NCBI GenBank assembly: GCA_029817715.1
Contig: JARUPY010000027.1
Coordinates: 220,532 to 284,531 of the forward strand
Source: Melastoma dodecandrum
Taxonomy: Eukaryota > Streptophyta > Magnoliopsida > Myrtales > Melastomataceae
DNA length: 64,000 bases
Direction of reading: 5' to 3'
The notes under the pieces were generated by a model, which made no database searches, was not told where the DNA came from, and worked only from the letters and a program-made list of their open reading frames with translations. Within the stretch, counting starts at the first letter, position 1. Every line of letters starts with the position of its first letter. Below, in pieces: positions 33,272 through 44,085 of this stretch. A program made the translations under genes and the position numbers.

Positions 33272-33835
33272 CTAAACACGGCCGTCCCACAAGCAGTCGG
33301 AGCCCACCCTTCCACTTTTCAGAATAACCTCAACTTCTTTTGGGGGATTCAGCCCGAGCTTCTGAGCACGGTCCCATCGGGCAGCTCTACTCATTCCAAG
33401 ACAGGGTCCATAAGCCATATTCATGTCAAAGTCCCTCAGCAGTTCTTCATCCTTACTATGATCCACTAAAATACAGCACAACCAGGAAGTTAAGAATACT
33501 TTGAAGTTAATTAACCGGTGAAATGTACAAATTTCTGAAATAAGACATCATCAAAAAATAGTTTTCTAATCAGGAACTTTCATATTTAAGATGAAGCCAC
33601 CCACAGACACACCAGAATATATTAAAGGGGACACAGCAGAGAGATTCAAGGGCAAGAATCGCAGACCTTGGAGGTCAAGAGAGCCATGAGCCACAAGAGC
33701 TGGTGGTTGATTGATACTGGACCCAATGGATGATGCATTAGGTGTCGACGGCTTGCTGGCACCCTTCTTGCTAGTACCAGATCTCCCGTTTTTCTTCTGC
33801 CGGAAATAACCAGGCATATTCCCTGTACTTGCCAT
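33272..33835 (-). CDS. POLD4: DNA polymerase delta subunit 4 (p12-like)
   Basis: Two exons on the minus strand, 33835-33667 and 33465-33272, joined by a GT-AG intron with matching phase (169+194 = 363 nt, 120 aa). The C-terminal half carries the family signature: LLRDFDMNMAYGPCLGMSRA, RWDRAQKLGLNPPKEVE and CLWDGRV at the very end. The N terminus is short and basic (MPGYFRQKK), resembling the PCNA-contact region of the family. The subunit stabilises replicative polymerase delta in the nucleus. Length and motifs match plant homologues and there is no lesion. It was easy to miss because the two exons are each small. Confidence 0.92.
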
Positions 33836-34624
33836 TTCTTAAAGATCCTGAAAGTCCTGCATAACATGGTTCAGAAATTAAACCTAATAAGAAATCAAAG
33901 CTGATGATGGCACGTGCATGGTGAGGAATTCCAAGAATTTATAAAACACCTCAAAATGGAAATACATGGCAATGCAAGAGCGGATGACATATCCACGAAG
34001 GCCGACACAACGAATGCGATAAATCGTATAAAGCAACACCAGCTATCTCGAATACATCAGGAGTTGATTTTTACAAAACACAAGCAATGAACGACGTCTT
34101 TTGCGGTGCATGTATGTATACACAAGGAACAATCTAAGAAGTAACAATATCAGTGAAAAAAACAGTAACTTGCTGCCTAAAATCGCAACAACATCAAATC
34201 AGCTAACAGCAGCCAATGCATACGAGAATTCGCTTCAAATAGCAACAAAATCAAACCGACGGCAGTTAATGCGACCCCTGACCTAGAACGGACACAAAAG
34301 ACATCGCTCCATCAAACTCCCGATCTCTAATCTCTAACAGATTAAGATTCTCGCATCACGGAGAATTTAAAATCAACGCGTTAGCCGATCGGGCGAACTT
34401 CTAAACGATCGGAAACACGATCATCGATGGGATCAACGAGAAATTCCTGATCAACGACGGCTTGGCGTCACAAGAACAAGAGTTTTTCAACAATCACAAG
34501 CGAACAAGGAATCGAACCCTCACCCGCTAGGGGTCGGCCTGGGGGAGAGGAGATTGTCCGCACAGCAACCCAAGTTTTTTTAAATTTGAAAAACGACAGT
34601 AAACACAGTTTTATATTTAATATA
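33836..34624. other. POLD4 upstream region
   Basis: Expected to hold the 5' UTR and promoter of POLD4. The stretch 34280-34560 is moderately GC-rich, but no open frame with homology was seen. A tRNA-like B box (34508-34519, minus) has no partner A box. Confidence 0.45.
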
Positions 34625-34879
34625 GGCAAATTATCGATATTTAGCCCTAATTATAGGCCAATTTTACGTTTTGTCATACCGTTTAAAATTTTTTTGATTT
34701 GGCCTTATTTCAATTTTAATTTTCGATTTAGCCTTATTTGTAACAGACGTTACGATTCGGTGACGTGTATGTAACTATTCCTTTTATTATATTAAATAAT
34801 TTGACACGTCATTTTGTTTTCGTACGTGGACATTAATAAATAAAAAAATAAAAAAGGCTCTCCCCTCCCCTACGAAGCT

Positions 34880-34993
34880 TTGCCTCTCTCGATCGAGTAC
34901 CCTCTGATGTCCTCGTCTCCTCCGACGGCACGTTTTCCGTGATTTTCTTCCCGATCAACGATAACCCCTACTCCTTCGCCGTCAACTGGAGGT
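34880..34993 (+). pseudogene. Captured fragment of a G-type lectin S-receptor-like kinase
   Basis: One frame reads PSDVLVSSDGTFSVIFFPIN then DNPYSFAVNW without a break. This matches the start of the bulb-type lectin domain of plant S-domain receptor kinases (pattern: DVLxSxDGTFSxGFxPxGxNAYSFAxW). Only about 38 codons are kept, cut off by the G-rich array. It lies between the inverted repeats of the MULE, so it travelled there by capture. No ATG or function is implied. Confidence 0.78.
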
Positions 34994-34994
34994 T

Positions 34995-35400
34995 ACTGGA
35001 ATTTGGGGTGGGGCAAGGGCAGGGGCGGGGGTGGAGGGGGAGGGGGTGGGTGTGGGGGCAGGGAGGGGCTGGGGAGCGGGAGGGGCTGGGTGTGGGGGAA
35101 GTTTTGGGGCTGGGGAGCGGGAGGGGCTGGGTGTGGGGGAAGTTTTTGGGGAGGGGGGAGGGGGGAGGGAGAGGGTGACGGTGAAATTTTTGGGGGAGGG
35201 GGAGGGAATAGGTGTGGGGGGCAGTTTTGAGAGGAGGGGCAGGGAAGGGGCGAGGGTGATGGTGGGGGCAGAGGGAATTTTGGGGGAGGGGGGAGGGGGG
35301 AGGGGGAGGGTGACCGTGGGGGAAGAGAAGTTTTGGGGAGGGGGTAAGAGTGGGTGTGGGGCCAGGGGCGGGGAGGGGGAGCGGAGGAAACGGAGATGAG
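34995..35400 (+). repeat. G-rich tandem array in the Pack-MULE
   Basis: Repeats of GGGGCTGGGGAGCGGGAGG, GTGTGGGGGAAGTTTTGGGG and GGGAGGGGGAGGG fill about 400 bases. The plus strand has dense runs of three to six G, favourable for G-quadruplexes; the minus strand yields a proline-rich open frame that is an artefact. Confidence 0.85.
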
Positions 35401-35630
35401 GGGAAAGTTACAGGGCCACGTAGGCATAATTTATAAGTCAGAAGACTACGTGGACAATAATATTATCGGCGTTAGAGACACGTTATATTTTCGTAACGTC
35501 CGTTACAAATAAGGCTAAATCGAAAATTAAAATTGAAATAAGGCCAAATCAAAAAATTTTTAAACGATATGACAAAACGTAAAGTTGGCCTATAGTTGGG
35601 GCCAAATATCGATAATTTGCCTTTAATATA

Positions 35631-36384
35631 TAACAATGCCGCATTCTCCTTTTCTGACTATGTATAAATATCCGATACTTATAAATAATTTTCATGCTTT
35701 TAAAAAATTCTTTCACATATATTTTTTTAATTAGCAAATATTTCATCATCCTGTAAATAAATTTAATCCATGTCATTCATTTGGTAATGATTTGATCAAA
35801 ATCGAAGAACCTCGTCCCTAACTTTCCCAAGTTAGAACTTATTTATCACCTGTTCTACACCGATTATTTCTATTTAATCGAAAAGCTACACATTCTTTAA
35901 TAAAAACTACTTAAACGTAGATTCCTCGTTTCAAGTTCCATTTGGTTTTTGGTATTACGTGTTCACCTTTTTTTTTATATTTGCAAGAAAGTCGAACATG
36001 AATCAAATGATCGTTATTTCAATTGTAAGAGAGATGCGTGTTTTCTTATTATTTAAAAAGTGACTATTATTTTGAAGTTAAGAGTAGCTACAACAACATG
36101 GTTCTCATAATTCAATAAAGTTTTCAACAGAAGAAGAAACAAAACAAATATTCTACTCATATTTTAATGTAGTGCAAGACATGAATGAAATCTGATTTTT
36201 TTTTATAATAATAGGAGAAATCACATAACTGGAAAATAAAAAAAACTTTGTGGAGATCGACAACAACTATAACTCTCTATTGTAGCTTGGAAATATCAAG
36301 AAGATAGAGATTGAATGAAAGAGAATTGTTGCTGTGAGAGCAACAAATGGCAAAGATGAGCAAATTAAAATGATGTATTTTAGT
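35631..36384. other. AT-rich spacer
   Basis: No recognisable feature. It may contain more of the copia relic that becomes recognisable at 36385, but no gag sequence could be read. Confidence 0.45.
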
Positions 36385-36959
36385 CTCCATGCATCGCTTA
36401 GAATCTTTTGATCGTGGGACAAATGATGAAGAGGGGTTATGAGATCACTTTTGTGGATGGTCAATGTGAGATCAGAGACAAGCATGAGAAGATGATCGTT
36501 ATAATGAAAATGATGACGAATAACTTGTTTTCATTGAAGATGAATTCATTCTTGAATATTACATTGAAAAGTAAAGTTGTTGATGAAGTTTGGTTACGGT
36601 ACCTACGATATGGGCACTTGAATCGTAAGGGCCTAAAGTTGTTGAGAGAGAAAAATATAGCTGTATGTATTCTAAAAATTTGAATAATAAAAATATGCGT
36701 TTGTGAAAGATGTATATATGGGATATAATATCATCTTCCCCTCTTGATTTAGTGACATCTGTGATTCAATAAAAGCTCCGATAATCGATAACAGGAAATA
36801 CGTTATCTTTTCTGTCGATGGTTATACTTATAACATGGGTATATTTAAAAAAATAGAGGCTTTCACTACTTGTTTAAATTTTAAAACCAAAATTGAAAAG
36901 CAAAGTGGATATCAAATAAAAACATCGAAGACCGACCATGGAGGAGAATTCATCTATAA

Positions 36960-38502
36960 GGTCTCGTTTGTTTAGTGAAAATTTTATTCTCTTTCCATTT
37001 TGAAGAAAACAAAACGTTTTTTCATTTTCAGTTTTTAAAAATAGAAAATGTGTTTGGTGTGTGTAAAAAGCCTCGACGGACAGGGAATGATGGGACTTGA
37101 GGGCGTGGGTATGTCGTTGCTGGGGTTAGAGGGCTCGGGGGCATGGGGAAGAGCAGCTTGTGGGGGCTCTAAGGGCATGGGATGCGGGTAGGCCTGGGGA
37201 GCGTCATGAAAGGGGGTTGGGCTGAGGGGTTTGGAGAACGCGTGGGGAGGGGAGTTGGTCCAGGGGGCGGGGCAGGATGGGGCAGGAGCATGGGAGGTGT
37301 TCTGAGAGCGTGACGCTACTCCACTCCACGCTGCACCTGAACTTGGCACTTTGCCGGGAGCGCCTCCGGGAGCGGGGGTGGGACGGGTGGCGGTTGGCTG
37401 TATGGGTGGGAGGGACGGATGGGGTGGGGGTTGGTAACTTTTTAGGATTGAAAAATTTGAAAACGGGTTAAAACCATAGTTGTTAATGGCGATAGGCGGG
37501 GCGAGGCGACAAGCCATCGCCCGCCAGAGGCGAGAGGCGAGGCGAAAGGCGCTTAAAAGGTGATTTGTGTAAGGCAATTTGTGTATAAATAATAAAATGA
37601 TTTCAAATAAAAAAGATGAAATGGATTTATAATATTAATCATCATCATTCATCATGTAAAATATTCTAATCAAGCATCCATAAGATCGAGATTATCATCT
37701 GAATCATCCGAACCTGATAAAGCCACACTATCATTCCCACCAGAACTTTTGTAGCCTTCCGGGTTTTGCTCTTCCTCCTCATTTTCATCACGAGTACACG
37801 TTCGGACTCAACAAATTCAGACGAGCTACACTATGAATTTAGTTCTTGAGAGCTACAAATTCAGCAATAGAGGGAACGCCGATTCTTAAGAGCTAAACAC
37901 AGTTAAAGAAATTTGCTTTACCCAACACTGGTGAGCTGCACGATGAAGAAAAGATCCTGCTTGAGAGGGAGGAGGGGAGGCCGACGGAGGATGGGAAGCC
38001 GATGGAGGGGAGGCAGACCGAGGAGGGGAGGCAGGAGGAGGAGACGGAAGGGATCGTTCGTGTGGGGAATTGTTCGTGTCTTGACCGAAGACAATAGGTT
38101 TTCAAAGTTTTTATTTATTCAATTTAATCCCCAAATTATTATAATTATTACAACTTAGTCCAAAATTATACAATTCGGTCGAAATTCAAAGACGAGCCTT
38201 TTTGTCGCCTTTCGCCTGAGAAAAAGGCGATGAAAGGCGAGTAAATGCGTCGACTTTGGATCACGCCTCGCCGGAGAGGAGGAAAGGCGAAATCACCTCG
38301 CCCGCCTCGCCCCTCGCCATAGGCGTTGCCTTTCCTCGCCTTTTACAACACTGGTAAAACCGTTTTTAAAAAGTTAAAACGTTTTTTGAAAAGTTTTCAT
38401 TTTTTTTTTTTTGATTTTTTTTTAGAAACCAAACATCTTTTGCCCATTTTCCTAAAAACAGAAAACTAAAAATTGAAAAGCTTTCACTAAACGAACGGGG
38501 CC
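36960..38502. mobile_element. Tourist-like (PIF/Harbinger-type) element inserted in copia integrase
   Basis: Termini GGTCTCGTTTGTTTAGTGAAAA and, inverted, GGCCCCGTTCGTTTAGTGAAAG flank 1543 bp. TAA lies on both sides (36957-36959 and 38503-38505), the target duplication of this superfamily. Skipping the insertion puts the copia integrase frame back in register, which confirms the borders. No transposase is seen. It contains a GC-rich block (37070-37435) and an hAT-like element. Confidence 0.82.
37475..38353. mobile_element. hAT-like nonautonomous element nested in the Tourist-like element
   Basis: Ends CATAGTTGTTAATGGCGATAGG and, inverted, CAGTGTTGTAAAAGGCGAGG are of the hAT MITE type with GGCG-rich subterminal repeats. 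Flanks GTTAAAAC and GTAAAACC are similar 8-mers, an imperfect target duplication. Length is 879 bp; no transposase reading was found. Confidence 0.7.
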
Positions 38503-39742
38503 TAAGTCATTTCTCAATTGTTGTACGCAGCAAGAGATATAATGACAGCTTAATGTGACATACTCACCTTAACATAATGGCATTGCTGAGAGGAAGTACA
38601 AGATTGCTGTTGAGAGTGCTCGAAGTGTACTCAAAGGAAATGGCCTTCTCAACTCATTATGGGCCGAAGTCATGAAAATAATAATCTACAACTTTAATAG
38701 ATCCTCAATTAAAGCTATTTAGAATATGACCCCTTATGAAGCATGAGATAAGAGGAAGCATGGTTTCAAGAAAAGTTATTTTCGATGAGAATACAACATG
38801 CATGTGGGATCACAGACTCAACCAATATTTGCTTACTCAAAAGCACCAGCAACATCCTCAAGTATCATTGATATAATAACAACTAGTTCGTTAAGAATAA
38901 ATTTTGAGAAATAAGTTTCTGAAGATGAAATGTTAACGTGGATTTATCACTCGTTATGGATATATATGAGTAAGATAACTTTGCACATTTTAGCCATATA
39001 ATTTTAAAGAGGCCACATAAGAAGAAAAATGGAGAAATGCAATAAAAGAATAGATATTCAATATTGATAAGAATGATATTTGATCCCTAGTAGTCCTTCT
39101 CAAAGGAAATGAAGTAATTGGCTTGAAGTGGGTGTTCAAAACTTAGTTCAATGAGAATGGAAGTGGTAGAAGAACAAAGATTGTCTCGTAGCAAAGTGTC
39201 ACTCACAATAGCCCGAAGTTGATTTCATTAAGATGTTCGCCCTTATAGCCAAAATGAAGACTATTTGAAATGTGCTAGCACTTGTTATACAAATGGAGCT
39301 CGAAGTATTCCAGCTTGATGTGAAGTCAATTTTTCTCAATAGAGTACTAGAAGAGGAAGTGTATGTTCAACTATCATAAGGGTTTATTGTTAATGTAAAA
39401 GAAGACAAATTGTATCAGCTTCACAAAGATCTTTATGGACTAAAACAAGTGCTGAAATCATGTAATATAAATAATTATTCATATTTTCATGAGAATGGAT
39501 TTAGAATGAGTTTGGTAGAATCATCTCTCTATGTGCAAAAGTGTTATGTTGACTTTCTAGTAGCGTGTATCTACTTGGAAGACCTCATTTACACGGGCAC
39601 CGATAAGACGCTCCTGGAAAAGTTTAAAAAGACAATGCTAGATGAATTCGAGATGACACATCTTGGATTAATAAAGTATTTTCTTAGTTTTTAGGTAAGA
39701 TAAATATGTTACAGATGTGGGAAGAAATTTTGTATGGAGAAC

Positions 39743-39930
39743 AATATTGTTAAAAGTGCTCGCCTTTGAGCGCCATAGGCGAGGCCTCGGCGCCATAACC
39801 AAGCCCAGGCAAGCGCCATAAAGAAAGCGCTATCGGCGAGCACCTTGAGCCTAGGCACCGAGGCAAGAAAAAGGTGCTTGTCATAGCCTCCAAAGCAATC
39901 CTTATGCTTACCCAACCATAGAATATGTCA
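39743..39930. mobile_element. hAT-like element fragment in copia reverse transcriptase
   Basis: The sequence AATATTGTTAAAAGTGCTCGCC begins an end like that of the 37475 element, followed by GGCGAGG and AAGCGCC repeats. It interrupts the copia relic between reverse transcriptase and RNase H. The far end was not found; noncopia sequence may continue to about 40070. Confidence 0.5.
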
Positions 39931-40540
39931 TCCTCCCTCTTATCTGCCTCTATCCTTCCTCCCGTCGACCCGTCTCACGCAGCCACGTCGTGTCTTCCTC
40001 CCGATGACCATTGCCTCCTTAACGACACTGATGGAGAATTACCAACGTGGCATCAACTCATATTGCTCTTAATGAGAAGATACAACATGACGATGATGCT
40101 GAGAAGTTTGACTAGAAGATTTAAAAATGTCTCATACCTTACACACAAGCCTAGATATCGTTGAGAGTGTGATTATGCTTTCAAGGTTTATGAAAATTAC
40201 CACCACGACTCATTTGACAGCAACGAAGCATGTCTTGCGTTATGTTCAAGGTACAAAAATTGTTGATTTGAAGGCATAAAGGAAGAAAACAATAACCATA
40301 TGGGATACACTAATAGTGTATAGGCAGGAAACATTCATGATAGAAGAAGCACAATAGGATAACTTTTCTGTATCAGAACAAAATACATCTCCTAGACTTC
40401 GAAGAAGCAAGCTATTATGATGTTATCTTCTGCAAAAGTAGAGTGCATTGCAACAAATGAATCTATTTACGAAGCAATATAACTAAGAGGGTTATTGATG
40501 GAGTTATATTGTTGTGAGTATAAAATTGTATGAAAAACTT

Positions 40541-42394
40541 TAAATGCTTGATTATAATTAACTTCCACGAACTTCAACTACCATATAGACAAACAGATCA
40601 TAAGTGTAGTAGTTGGTCGTAGGCAATAAATATACAGGTTGCTTGGGAAGTAGAAGAGAGTTAACGGTAAATCGTTGCTCCAGACCATTCTTATCAAATC
40701 ATGTATGCAATTTAGAAAAGGCTAGTAAACATTCGGTCTTTAAGAAAAGCTCCGTAGTTAGTCAACGTATGCTCTCCAAAATTTTCATTTCTTACTTCTA
40801 GAAATACTTCGTTGTGTCACAGGAGTTTAACAAACCCTTCACTTAATTAAACAAAGCCCCACTTTTCGAACAACCTAACAATGATTTGTTTGTTTTGTTA
40901 TTATTAATTAATTGGATTATAAAGATAAATATTATAAATTTGAATTATGATAAAATTATTTTATAATATATATATGACATTTATCTTGATGTAATATTTC
41001 TATTTATATAATGTTAAATGGGGTAACTCCTATAACATGTTTACTAAGCGTATTCGTTCTTACGTTCTATATTTTGACACAATTAAGTAAACGTATTTGT
41101 TATGTATTTAAAGTTTCAAAACAAAAGAATATTGAAACATGAAAACCTTGTGTGAATGGTAATAATTATGATAAATTTTCAAATTGAGCTGATTTGTTCG
41201 AATGATTATTTATTAACCTTTGATGAAGAAAAGTAATTTTAATTAATATTATGTGCACTATAAATGTTAATACAAAATTTCCCTAAGAATGATATTTTTC
41301 TATAATTATAAAAAATATTATCTTTTTTAAATTTTATGGTAAGAAGAGGTAATCATATCACAAAAGAATATTGTTTTGTTAATCCAAAGAATATCTAAAT
41401 ATGAAAACAATTTTCAATCCCGTATCTATTCCCTATTGATCAATATAGGGATACATAAAATGTTTTTACACTTTAATTCGTGATAGCTATCTCGATTACA
41501 AAAGGTTTATAACAAATGCTTATGTAACAATCAACTCAACTTTTGTAGTATTATAAAAGATTAAAATTATGTGTGAATTGTTATTAAAATCGTAACAACA
41601 AAAATAATATATCAATGGCATTTTAGGATATTTTTTTAACAATATGTGTAACGACATTTTTTTTAAAAAGTCAAGGTCTTTTTGCACTTTTTCTCGTGCT
41701 TTGACCATAATTGAGGACTATAGCGATTTTAATTAAATAATGTACAAGAAGTCTTATGTAGAAGGTAGCCAAATAACAATGTAAGAAATTGAGACTAATT
41801 TAGAAGTCATTTGATTGGGTCTGATAAATGAATTATGTCTTGCCTCAGAATCCTCTCCTTGGAGTTACTAACTCCAAAAGCACTTTGATTGGGTTTGGAC
41901 TTTTCTCTTTGGCGAAGTCCACACCTGCCCAACTCCACACTGAAACTCTCTATTTGGCTCCAATTGCCGAGGCTTTACTCTCTACATTATCAACATGGAC
42001 CGAAGCAAAATAAACAAGTGCATGAAAACAAGTAATCCGATAGTTATGTCATTTCTTACATGTACACGTCTTATGGCGCAAGTAGACTTTATTATTGTCT
42101 CACATTTATTATACATGTGATTAATGTCACTGACATAATTATCATAAAATAACAAAGGTTTTCCTTTCGTTTAATCGACTCTTCTCCTACTTCTGCAGAC
42201 GTCACCCTCTGATTTGCAAAATAATACTCATCCGGCATCTCATAACAGGCATGAACATCATTATACACAATTCATCATCGGTGTCTACATCAACTTCATA
42301 ATCCATTGTGGAATCAATGATATTATGCTCTTCCCCTATAGGAAAACTAGAATATTTCTCAATCGAATAAGACCTATAGGATGCTCAACACGGA
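40541..42394. other. AT-rich spacer without genes
   Basis: About 1.85 kb of strongly AT-rich sequence. Only short open frames without homology are present. A slightly GC-richer patch at 41830-42010 encodes nothing I recognise. Confidence 0.55.
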
Positions 42395-42871
42395 TTAATC
42401 TTGTAAAATTTGATTCTCATGTTCTATAGGAACACGGATTGATCTTGAATATGACACTGACATTGGACGAGGAATGACAGAGAGTGATCTTGAATCTGAC
42501 ACTAACATTGGATGATGAATGTCTATCAGGACAATCTCATCCATTAATCCTAAAACATAAATTTGTTGGATATTCCTTGGATTGACAAGGTCAAACTTAA
42601 CCAGTAATCTCATGTCATTATCTCCTTCCAATGGCACCAACATATGCTTCACCCTGGTATTATTATACTCAACAATCAGATACCTATGAATAACTATTGA
42701 TCTTCTTGGTAATTTGAAACAAGTTGCTTTACATAACATACTCTCAAATCCAACATAATTTATTCCTCCGACAATCTTGATTCTACTTATCGAACTTCCA
42801 TCATAATGTACTCCATCATCTCCATTACGGACATTTCCATCGATAAAAATCAACAATTCAATTGAAGACAT
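42395..42871 (-). pseudogene. MuDR/MULE transposase N-terminal fragment
   Basis: A 158-codon frame has the layout of the N-terminal region of plant MuDR-type transposases: an opening beta-like strand (ELLIFIDGNVRNGDDGVHYD), then YVGFESMLCKATCFKLPRRS, VIHRYLIVEYN and a MLVPLEGDNDMRLLVKFDL segment matching the family pattern of a P-I/L-x-D-D-x-D/M stretch. The zinc finger, catalytic core and SWIM finger are absent downstream. The C-terminal part contains a short internal duplication (RSLSVIPRPMSV / YSRSIRVP). Inferred to be a decapitated MULE; a domesticated gene is possible but unlikely. Confidence 0.55.
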
Positions 42872-44085
42872 TGTAAATATAAAACCTTACACAATATCCT
42901 CTTAACTCTTCAAAACCATGCATTAAGTTAACATTTAAAACTCCTAATTTGAAATATTACACTAATAAATCGCAAAACAATGCAACATTAACATAAATCA
43001 TACTTAATCATCCAAATGCAACCTAATTAATCCTAATCATAATTTGTCAAGAATATCTAAATCATATTAGTCATGCTAATGTAACCTAAGTAATTCTAAT
43101 TTTATCTAATTTATCATAATATACCTAGATTATCCTAATCAAGCCTAATGCATCTTTAAAACGATTATGGAAAACATGTAAACATACCCGAATGAAGGTG
43201 TCGAGGAGCATGGACTTCGGATGGGGACGACAAAGGTTGGAGGATGGTGGAGGGTTGGGCAATGGAAGGCGGCGAGCACGAAATGAATTAGGGCTCTCGA
43301 CTTTGGGATATAATCAGGTTTGTAAAATCCAAGTTTAGAATATTATAGTAGGAATTCGAGTTTGTAAGCCTAATATAGGGTTTTAAAAATCAATTTCCTT
43401 AATGGAAGGAACTAGGACTTTGTAAAGCCAAGTTTATTATGATCTTATAATGGAAGGAATTAGGTCTTTGTAAAGCTAAGTTCACTATGACCTTATAGTG
43501 GATCAAACGTTTTTTTCTATCTAAGTGGGAGTTTTGAGAGCCAAAATCAATTTTTAAAAAATCAACTTCACGGGTTTTCTATAATTTCGACTTTCGAACA
43601 GACGAATTTTAAAACTTTATTTCACAAAATATTTTAATGTTAAAATATCGTACGCATGGAGATGGCTCGACGTCAAACAACATCATGCCAACTCGTCATG
43701 CTAACTAAATTAAATAAATAAATAAAAATATTGAAATAATTATGAACATAAATCGATTATATCAATTTGGTCGAAATCACTTTTCAACCGAGGATTATGA
43801 TTCATGCGTGAGCCTAACAATAGAGACAGCAATCAGGCATTCCAAGTCATAAGAGAACATTAAAAAAGCATACAAGGCTCCAACAAGTAATAACAAAGGC
43901 TCTATTATCAATCCCATGAACCCGACACCAACAGAACACAATCTAACTGCACCTGCTGACGAAGACCCACATCTCATGGACAAGCCTGGCCTAAATACAA
44001 CTAACACAGACAAGTCTGGCATACTTCGGAGGAAAATCACTAGCCGTATGAATGCCCTTTTCCTTCATTCCCTCAAGGATCTCTC
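42872..44085. other. AT-rich spacer with small repeats
   Basis: At 43005-43155 the motif CTAATxxATCCTAAT recurs. At about 43405-43505 a 50-bp unit (AATGGAAGGAAcTAGGaCTT...CTTATA) is duplicated in tandem. The sequence next to 44085 should be the Acinus 3' UTR. No gene seen. Confidence 0.5.

Larger units (their letters stand above)
34625..35621. mobile_element. Pack-MULE: Mutator-like element with captured receptor-kinase fragment
   Basis: The 997-bp element has perfect 9-bp target duplications TTTAATATA at 34616-34624 and 35622-35630, the length typical of Mutator insertions. Terminal inverted repeats of about 130-150 bp begin GGCAAATTATCGATATTT and are nearly identical (one-base changes scattered). 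Inside are no transposase sequences but a captured exon piece (34880-34992) and a G-rich array. Absence of transposase plus host gene sequence defines a Pack-MULE. The matching repeats suggest a fairly recent insertion. Confidence 0.9.
36385..40540 (+). mobile_element. Ty1/copia relic (pol fragment), with nested insertions
   Basis: Pol pieces appear in order: GAG-pre-integrase (36400-36660; MKRGYEITFVDGQCEIRDK, LKMNSFLNITLKSKVVDEVW), integrase (36760-36958; KIEKQSGYQIKTSKTDHGGE), continued after an insertion at 38506 (GIAERKYKIAVESARS-like, LNSLWAEVMK). Reverse transcriptase follows (39060-39700; LHKDLYGLKQ, CIYLEDLIYTGT with the YVDD box changed to YLED), then an RNase H region (40130-40500; THLTATKHVLRYVQGTK). 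Stops are frequent. No LTRs were identified. Confidence 0.82.

Noticed and set aside
34500..34560. tRNA-like B box (GGTTCGATTCC, minus strand)
   Set aside because: No A box at the right distance and no cloverleaf can be drawn.
34993..35427. 144-codon proline-rich frame, minus strand
   Set aside because: It is the complement of the G-rich array in the Pack-MULE; overlapping frames in other registers are equally long.
37035..37577. 180-codon proline-rich frame, minus strand
   Set aside because: It runs across GC-rich filler and the border of the hAT-like element; no homology.
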